The position numbers were made by a program, and so were the translations under genes. Positions 60,801-64,000 of a DNA stretch of 64,000 bases are shown here, one piece after another. Each line of letters opens with the position of its first letter. The stretch's first letter is position 1. The notes under the pieces are model-generated. The model did not search any database, was not told the origin of the DNA, and was given only the letters and a program-made list of their open reading frames with translations. The stretch is from Pseudomonadota bacterium (GTDB lineage: Bacteria > Verrucomicrobiota > Verrucomicrobiia > Limisphaerales > SXTU01), in contig RFSE01000009.1 of NCBI GenBank assembly GCA_009924135.1, forward strand, positions 1 through 64,000, written 5' to 3'.

Positions 60801-63707
60801 GCGCGGGTCGGCACGATGATCGAAAGCATCTTCACCGCGCGCCGGGCGGCGCAGACGCTGCCTGGCCAGCCGCCGCTGCCGAGTTCGCAGATCAAGTTGG
60901 AGCCGGATGCGCTCAACAACGCGCTGGTGGCTTCCGCCAGCAAGGAGAACCTGGAGTTGATCCAGGAGCTGATCAAGAAGCTCGATGCCGAGCCGGTCAT
61001 TGCGGGCGGCGTGCTCGAGGTGTTTACGCTCAAGTTCGCCGATGCCACCCGCGTCGGGGCGATGCTGACTTCGCTGGTGCAGCAGGGGCTTTACCGGCCG
61101 GGCCACCTGCCCAATGCGCCCAAAAATGCGGCAGCGGACAAGATTGCCGTGAGCGTGGATGCGCGCGCCAACCTGCTCTTCGTCAGCGCCAGCCCGGAAA
61201 CGATGGCCGTGGTCCGCGAGGTCGTGAAACGTCTGGATACGCAGGATCAGGGCCTGAACAGCGACGTGCGGCTCTACCAGCTCAAGCACGCGCGCGCCAG
61301 CACGCTGGCCGTGACCCTCACCTCGTTCTTCACCGCCAAGCAGGCGGCGGACAACCTCACCCTGAATGCCAACGTGAAACGCCTGCCCGCCACCGCGATC
61401 CCTGACGACCGCATCAACACCATCCTCATCACGGGTGGCAAGGAGGCCTTTGATTTCGTCGAGCGCATGCTGCCGCAGCTCGACGGCGAGAGCACGTTCT
61501 CCCGGTTGAACTTCCGTGTGTTCGCGATCAAGAAGGCCACGGCCGCCAAGCTGCAGACCACGTTGCAGCCCATCTTCGCGAACCGTCCGCCGCGTGTGAA
61601 GGGCGAGCCAAACGACCCGGTCACCATCATCGCGGATTCGTGGGTGAATGCGCTGCTCGTGGGGGCGAACGTCGAGGACCTGGGCACGGTTGAAACCCTC
61701 CTCAACCAGCTCGACACCGAGCCCGCCGTCAACGGCCTCGCCATCCACGTCTTCCCGCTGGCCAAGGCCGACGTGCGGAAAGTGGCGCTGACGATTCAAG
61801 GGCTCTTCCGCGACGGCCCTCCGGGTGCCGCCGCCCTGCCTGGCCAGCAGATGCCGGTGCAGGTCACCGCCGACGAACGGATCAACGCGCTCGTCGTTTC
61901 CTGCGGGGAAGTGGACGCCAAGCGCATCGGTGAACTGGTCAAGCGCCTCGATACCGAGCAGGTGGCGCGGGTCGCCGAAATCCGGGTCTTCCCGCTGAAG
62001 AACGCCAAGGCCGATCAGCTTTCCACCATCCTCAACTCGGCGTTGAACACCAAGCCCGTGGCGCTCAGCGACCAGCAGAATCCGAACGCGCAGTCGGTGC
62101 TCCAGTTCATCACGCGTACGGAGGCGGGCCGCGAACTGATCACGGCGGGCTTGAAGGAAGCCGTGTTGATCACGGCGGATGCCCGGATGAACTCGCTGAT
62201 CGTCAGCGGTCCGGTGGATTACATGGGCCTCATCGAGCAGATCATCAACCGGTTGGATGCCAGTTCCCCGCAGGAGGCGAAGATCAAGGTCTTCGCCCTC
62301 AAGAACGCCTCGGCGCGTGCGATGGCGGACATCCTCACGCAGATGTTCCGCATGACCACCACCGCCACGACCGGCAACCAGCGCACGATCCAATACACCC
62401 TCGTCCGGCCCGGCGGTACGAATGACGCCGCCAGCGCCACGCTCGGCACTGCCGAGCAGGCGGCCCTCACGGTGACCGTGGACCCGCGCACGAACAGCCT
62501 GCTCGTCGGCGGCACGGATCATTACGTGCAGATGGTGGAGCAGATCATCGAGTCGCTGGATGGCATCAACGCCAATGACCGGCGGGCCGAAGTGGTCCGC
62601 CTCAAGAACACACAGGCTGGCGATGTGGCCGTCGCCGTCCGCACGTTCCTTGATCAGGAACGATTGCGGGTCACGCAGGTCCTGGGCGCGGACGCCGTCG
62701 GGGCCGCGCAGCAAATGCTCGAGCGCGAGGTGTCCGTGGTGGGCGAGACCAACAGCAACACGCTCCTGCTTTCCGCCAGCCCGCGCTATTTCCTCCAGAT
62801 TCAGCAGCTCATCACTGAGTTGGACATGGCCCGGCCGCAGGTGATGATCCAGTTGCTCCTCGCGGAAGTGACCCTGGACGACAATACGGATGTCGGCCTG
62901 ACTTGGAGCCTCACGGGCGGATCGCCCTATTCGGCCGGCCTCAATCTGGGCTTGTCCTCCCTCGTCAAGAACGGCCTCACGACGGCACTGACCGGCGGTG
63001 ACACGAGTTTCATCCTGAACGCCTTGAAGGAGCATCAGAAGGTGCAGGTGCTCAGCCGGCCGCAGATCGTGACGGCGGACAACAAGCCTGCGAGCATCAA
63101 CGTCGGCCAACGCGTGCCGCTCATCACCAGCAGCCAGATCACCCCGCAGGGCGGCACCGTCAACGCCTTCACCTACGAGGACATCGGCGTGAACCTGACC
63201 GTGACCCCGAAAATCAGCCCCGATGGTTTTGTGCGGCTCGAGCTGGGCACGACCAACTCATCGCTGGCCAGCTCCTCCGTGCAGATCAACTCCTCGGCCA
63301 CCGTGCCCATCATCAACCAGCGCCGCGCGAACACCACCGTGAGCGTGCAGAGCGGGCAGACCATCATCATCGGCGGCCTCATTGGTACGCAGGAGGACCG
63401 CAACGTGCGGAAGGTTCCTTTCTTCGGAGACATCCCGTATCTCGGCAGCGCCTTCCGGCACACGACCATCAGCAAGGAAAAGAAGGAACTGCTTATTTTC
63501 CTCACGCCGCAGGTGCTGGCCAACGTCCAGGTCCCCGTGCCCTTGATGCTGCCCGGCGACGTCCTGCAGGACCAGTTGGAGCGCTCCAAGCTGAAAGAGC
63601 AGTTCAAACGGAACGACTTCAACCAGCAGTTGCTCGATCCGATCTTTCCGCCGCCGACGGCCACCCCGCCGGGAGTTTCGTCTGGCACCAAGCCCGCCGG
63701 CACCTGA
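51849..63707 (+). CDS. gspD: giant type II secretin with about 43 tandem N-domain modules
   Basis: 3952 residues; ordinary GspD has 650-750. A signal peptide ends near AAQ (residue 22), then an Ala/Pro linker to about 58. N0 is about 61-136 (FDGIPYADVIERFAQMANKP). From about 144 to 3660, roughly 43 modules of 75-110 residues repeat one N1/secretin_N pattern: a strand like RVFPLKNADA, a helix, then VVADxRSNSLIVSG, and a helix ending near LIKQLD. The outer-membrane secretin domain, about 3661-3892, is standard (MIQLLLAEVTLDDNTDVGLT, LNALKEHQKVQVLSRPQIVT, VPFFGDIPYLGSAF, ELLIFLTPQVL), with a short tail after it. It should form the outer-membrane gate of the type II system whose other genes precede it. 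The module count is by eye (plus or minus two). No stop or frameshift occurs across 11.9 kb. Confidence 0.93.
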   Translation: MNRTLQSLLALALAGGTFTLAAQDAPKPAAPAAPAATPVPAAPAKTVTIAAPAGPAASARNIRFQFDGIPYADVIERFAQMANKPLLAGTKPEGTLTYNDANAYTYAEALDTLNVILSMKGVMLVENANYLQLVPFKELPSTPLKLLRGAMPNGDVRPGEVVTAVLDAKNVDSKEITESLTAMLSNAGSLAVLPRGRGLIITDRLGNIQRIKTLLAAIETDAPAERQMKTFALQHTSGAIVADLLNRTFGVATAPKRQEFNPTTKAMVVLPPDPNEYITAVFDDASRTMVLFGPRERIALAEELIAKFEEREGPAGDVRIYMLQSTRADELATIIRQAIPGIAEPKETGSAAATKARVIADEKQNRLIVASPVAALLEQIDLLINRVDKGITGNFGGTNNVPFRTQTVLMTKVFRPRATEPKDFAAIVTQALTRREPGGKAGTTASVTFDAGSKSVVISGSPGDLQTAAEILTQLETGTSQPQAMQTRFIEVGTAADAKRLLPLVDELYRNQMSGAGSLDIGAHAKLMSDDNGRLIVTASEAHLLRIEELVKQLRGKNGAPMNRQLQIVTLKNTRLETVFPGFEKLLTDRMADRRYEGQPKPSVVPDNANNRMLVTATPEQLTEIEQLVQVVDLAPTTQRREMVVLPVRAKAPTEIITLATQLLAQMGGPGTDPQMEPKLIPDASGKQIIVLATAKDLTRVRELVTQLDTATTVNLVRQFRSIDLNARSAVELTPLVTQLYAEHLKGQNEPPGGAATLIADPKNNRIMVSGADAEITRVEAIIRQLDPAGKKPARDETRVVRLKSAVAADLAGLVEKSLNAQSQSVKVLVDTRSNSLVLSGEPDAVEAASKVIQQLDTSSDAQPREMRVVELKQGDATSIAALATPLVTELLKSQRGPEYAPSVKIVADATSNRLILSGPHNELTAVSTIVEQLDQAPEGAGGAKVFKLNNATASKVVNVVSNAMVKFDARNQPIRRVTVSADPESNSIVVAGTRADLKDAENIIQRLDNEGIDPSSMEKPKAMKIVEVRGDADALATLATKVFLAQSGGSHLATNLVSITPNGRRIIVLAPPAVLPQVESLLNSLDAQPDQTQRELHAVQLKNASATELLPKVTAVYTEQSAGKTQKPATIYADPSGVRLTVYGTKQQAESIQQIADTLAGDAPAARETKVIDLGKLAEAKRVMALAQQVYKDQLAATPQLGAADAQMISDGVSGRVIINARAEHLKTIEDIFARFQPNLTATPTRETKTIDVGTANDVERLLPLVQKLYLEQWKDKPETDPADAQMVADPQGGRVIVTGRPEHVKEIEALFQKLGTGKARSSVRDTRIFDLTAASAVELAATVKLLYLEQAKARFGARVPDTLITPDTGANRLIVVGEKEEVEAVAELIKKLDTTAGQSATARVFKIKSADPAKVAEVLGTALVRFDAAGRAQKRVTVSVDAKTRTLIVTGDAKELQAVPAIIEQLDQSLGEQPSRRMQVVALKPGVSTDVAAKARKFYDDQLKSQPELALTELLVMEDAASNQLILAGSDEQLKLYGKILDDLQAMQAVPGERVTRFVELGQPEEVLRVLPLLRSLYEERWKNRSLTDPADATIMPDSKNSRIILSGRTNHLAELEAIIAQVRGKSANDPRETRFFDLVSSDVTTLAATLRPLYLEQARSRPGGTSRDTLIIAETNSNRLIVTATTNELDAVAGLVKELDKSSTQNAGARIFRLKIADPAQITEILTNAFVTVDRLGRPTRRISVVVDAKNRSLIATGEAKDLQAAAQIIEQLDVPAGTDTPRTMRIFSLKGRRATETAPKIKQVFEERARTLPDVGTAGALIIEDIPGNQLIFVGTEKQLALMQDVADVMDKAGNALGREVRVIQLQRNSAAAVAATLARLYPRQTGTVDREDRMLISTGGDDNTLIVDANRTTLEQVEQLVRVMESEPTAEKTSFQTVQLTKGRAEEVATAVMASYSAKLTKGKLPRTTVTPVSGANTLLINGPSTEVDEVMKVIQNLDVESKANEIEIRIYKLENGKAKEVSEIIQQLLQTVSRGKGKGVGGAANVVVDERANSLLISGTQQHFKVVEKILPTLDKAPERSERDVQFVWLKKAKALDVVSKLEGMFTDRPKVEQPVIEADSQNNSITIIARRNDLAQIQDLINRLDEQSKDNSLQVRLRPLDRVVAEQMAKMLQNIYPQMSRGTVRVVEKLDPPKAGLTNAPTATPATNSPALRPLTPVQSVPADTNAPLEVVIAVDKSANSLILSGPSAELDNIDRIINDLSLNFYSNEAEFRLFPLKDADPVVVARTLNELLHVPPVTIPPTLPGHPHTVVPQQPRITVVAEQRTRSVIVRARPTDFTLMESLIKQLDENGQTTQLEFRVVPLTNAPPDKVLPLVQQMITQLNVNRPGEPVTVAIDPRSRGLLLVGRDSVLKQVEKMIQSLDKPAQHVEAEVMVYSLKKASATQLALVLQNMIRPGLQGTQTPEARELQEQVRRLRVLGDSGEAVMLDLTKPIKIVPDGTGGGNRLLLTSTPDNLKALVAVVELMDTPQVVEGVNVRIIKLQHADAATVSTTLQSIFTQGKQLAIGPSGPGAQPEGLTGKALVNPVGIGVDARSNTLILSGQNESIELASKLIEDLDKPVERFVTEVKLFRLKHASALRLVPLLQSVFAEGPVVPGTEGLNTQITRMRTLKDAGTPSTTERAKARAALIIQADDLSNILIVAARSDMVPLIGDVVEQLDIPSASGLETVRIFPLAHAEPAVVQKILADLYTAQKPGNVRNEDKPVITVDERTGALIVAGNAKSFAIIEGLLKQLDQKLPFDLRDIRILPLEHADATVVAGTLQKLMDARLTQRVTLNKGQSDALKVVILADNRSNSLLIGGGRDSFEMVETLAKQLDNAGPALSGRIRLIPLQFADARLVATTMTTLFDQRYSALRATDVQRNKPVILADPRSNSLLITANQDDNRAIDELLLKLDNRMDNPSLQLTVIPLKHNDAARVGTMIESIFTARRAAQTLPGQPPLPSSQIKLEPDALNNALVASASKENLELIQELIKKLDAEPVIAGGVLEVFTLKFADATRVGAMLTSLVQQGLYRPGHLPNAPKNAAADKIAVSVDARANLLFVSASPETMAVVREVVKRLDTQDQGLNSDVRLYQLKHARASTLAVTLTSFFTAKQAADNLTLNANVKRLPATAIPDDRINTILITGGKEAFDFVERMLPQLDGESTFSRLNFRVFAIKKATAAKLQTTLQPIFANRPPRVKGEPNDPVTIIADSWVNALLVGANVEDLGTVETLLNQLDTEPAVNGLAIHVFPLAKADVRKVALTIQGLFRDGPPGAAALPGQQMPVQVTADERINALVVSCGEVDAKRIGELVKRLDTEQVARVAEIRVFPLKNAKADQLSTILNSALNTKPVALSDQQNPNAQSVLQFITRTEAGRELITAGLKEAVLITADARMNSLIVSGPVDYMGLIEQIINRLDASSPQEAKIKVFALKNASARAMADILTQMFRMTTTATTGNQRTIQYTLVRPGGTNDAASATLGTAEQAALTVTVDPRTNSLLVGGTDHYVQMVEQIIESLDGINANDRRAEVVRLKNTQAGDVAVAVRTFLDQERLRVTQVLGADAVGAAQQMLEREVSVVGETNSNTLLLSASPRYFLQIQQLITELDMARPQVMIQLLLAEVTLDDNTDVGLTWSLTGGSPYSAGLNLGLSSLVKNGLTTALTGGDTSFILNALKEHQKVQVLSRPQIVTADNKPASINVGQRVPLITSSQITPQGGTVNAFTYEDIGVNLTVTPKISPDGFVRLELGTTNSSLASSSVQINSSATVPIINQRRANTTVSVQSGQTIIIGGLIGTQEDRNVRKVPFFGDIPYLGSAFRHTTISKEKKELLIFLTPQVLANVQVPVPLMLPGDVLQDQLERSKLKEQFKRNDFNQQLLDPIFPPPTATPPGVSSGTKPAGT
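55582..57430 (+). repeat. duplicated four-module block inside gspD
   Basis: Codons about 1245-1553 and 1554-1860 encode two successive sets of four modules that match module by module: ETDPADAQMVAD with LTDPADATIMPD, LYLEQAKAR with LYLEQARSR, RVFKIKSADPAKVAEVL with RIFRLKIADPAQITEIL, and RMQVVALKPG with TMRIFSLKGR. The blocks are of nearly the same length (927 and 922 bases). They have diverged well beyond a recent copy. Confidence 0.75.
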
Positions 63708-63726
63708 TGCTGTTGGCGCGTAACAC

Positions 63727-64000
63727 ATGAGACTCATTACTCGCCACCAATCGCCGACCGGACTGCCAACATGGGCGGTCAGCTTGCTTTCGGCGGTCGT
63801 GTTGCTCGGTCTCGTCGGCTGCTCCTCCACTTCAGGCGGCGGTCCTACCTTCGGTGGCGGCAGTTCCGTTCAGGAGTTGCACCTCTTCGTCATGCCCGTG
63901 CCGATTGCCTCCGTTGCCGGCGGTCCACCGGACGGTATCGCCGTGCGCGCGTTTGCCACGCCCAAGGGACGGGCCACCGGCGGCCTCATCCGCAACGGTA
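63727..64000 (+). CDS. lipoprotein, 3' end cut by window
   Basis: An open frame starting ATG at 63727, 19 bases after the secretin stop, and still open at the window end (91 codons visible). The N-terminus has a basic start, a hydrophobic stretch AVSLLSAVVLLGLVG and Cys32 (LVGC lipobox), then a Gly/Ser-rich linker (SSTSGGGPTFGGGSS). The visible body (VQELHLFVMPVPIASVAGGP) gives no family. Its place directly after gspD makes a secretin pilot (GspS-like) or assembly lipoprotein possible; that is inference only. Confidence 0.75.
   Translation, partial: MRLITRHQSPTGLPTWAVSLLSAVVLLGLVGCSSTSGGGPTFGGGSSVQELHLFVMPVPIASVAGGPPDGIAVRAFATPKGRATGGLIRNG

Noticed and set aside
51837-63110. Three very long open frames (1100-1330 codons) on the minus strand opposite the giant secretin gene
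   Set aside because: They are rich in His, Arg, Gly and Asp, have no recognisable domain, and mirror the codon bias of the plus-strand gene; GC-rich third positions keep the opposite frame free of stops.

Overview
The window looks like part of a GC-rich genome of a Verrucomicrobiota member, probably near Pedosphaera/Limisphaerales. This is inferred, not proven by a marker gene. The reasons are two exported DUF1549/DUF1553 + DUF1501 gene pairs (one with c-type haem sites), a TatT-type TRAP transporter, many Tat-exported proteins of unknown role, weak or absent Shine-Dalgarno sites in front of many genes, and a dense population of short palindromic intergenic elements.

Layout. 1-2.5 kb is a decayed edge: a 5'-cut 2OG-Fe(II) oxygenase, a dnaE relic joined to a 5'-truncated TPR gene, a gene-poor stretch and a tRNA-Pro(GGG). 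2.7-5.6 kb holds glpD and an exported SGNH hydrolase. 6.0-15.2 kb is a five-gene minus-strand lipid-degradation operon (patatin phospholipase, PaaK-like ligase, thiolase, hydratase/dehydrogenase, acyl-CoA dehydrogenase) with a likely terminator. 15.5-24.2 kb holds a DCC protein, a DUF1549/DUF1501 pair with a bidirectional terminator, an NHL-repeat protein, a small membrane protein and an M6 metalloprotease carrying two PDZ domains. 24.5-30.0 kb is a TRAP transporter (fused DctQM, DctP, TatT) plus a LysR regulator divergent from a DHDPS-family aldolase. 31-38 kb is a plus-strand run of exported sugar-enzyme-like, beta-propeller and NHL proteins and an FMN oxidoreductase. 38-41.5 kb is a second DUF1549/DUF1501 pair.

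41.9-64 kb is a type II secretion locus in the order gspE-F-G-H-I-J-K-L-M-D. Its secretin is 3952 residues long. I count one N0 domain and about 43 tandem N1/secretin_N-type modules before one ordinary secretin domain; a standard GspD has N0 plus three. A four-module block is duplicated inside it. No separate gspC and no prepilin peptidase gene is seen, but the GspM-like protein ends in a GspC/PilP-like region. A lipoprotein gene cut by the window end follows. This giant secretin is the best candidate for an undescribed system.

A second theme is palindromic repeats. At least a dozen inverted-repeat elements occupy intergenic spaces. One family, built of four 7-bp units, a spacer and four inverted units, has also entered coding regions in frame: in the FMN oxidoreductase, in a DUF1553 protein, and in the signal peptide of the TRAP binding protein.
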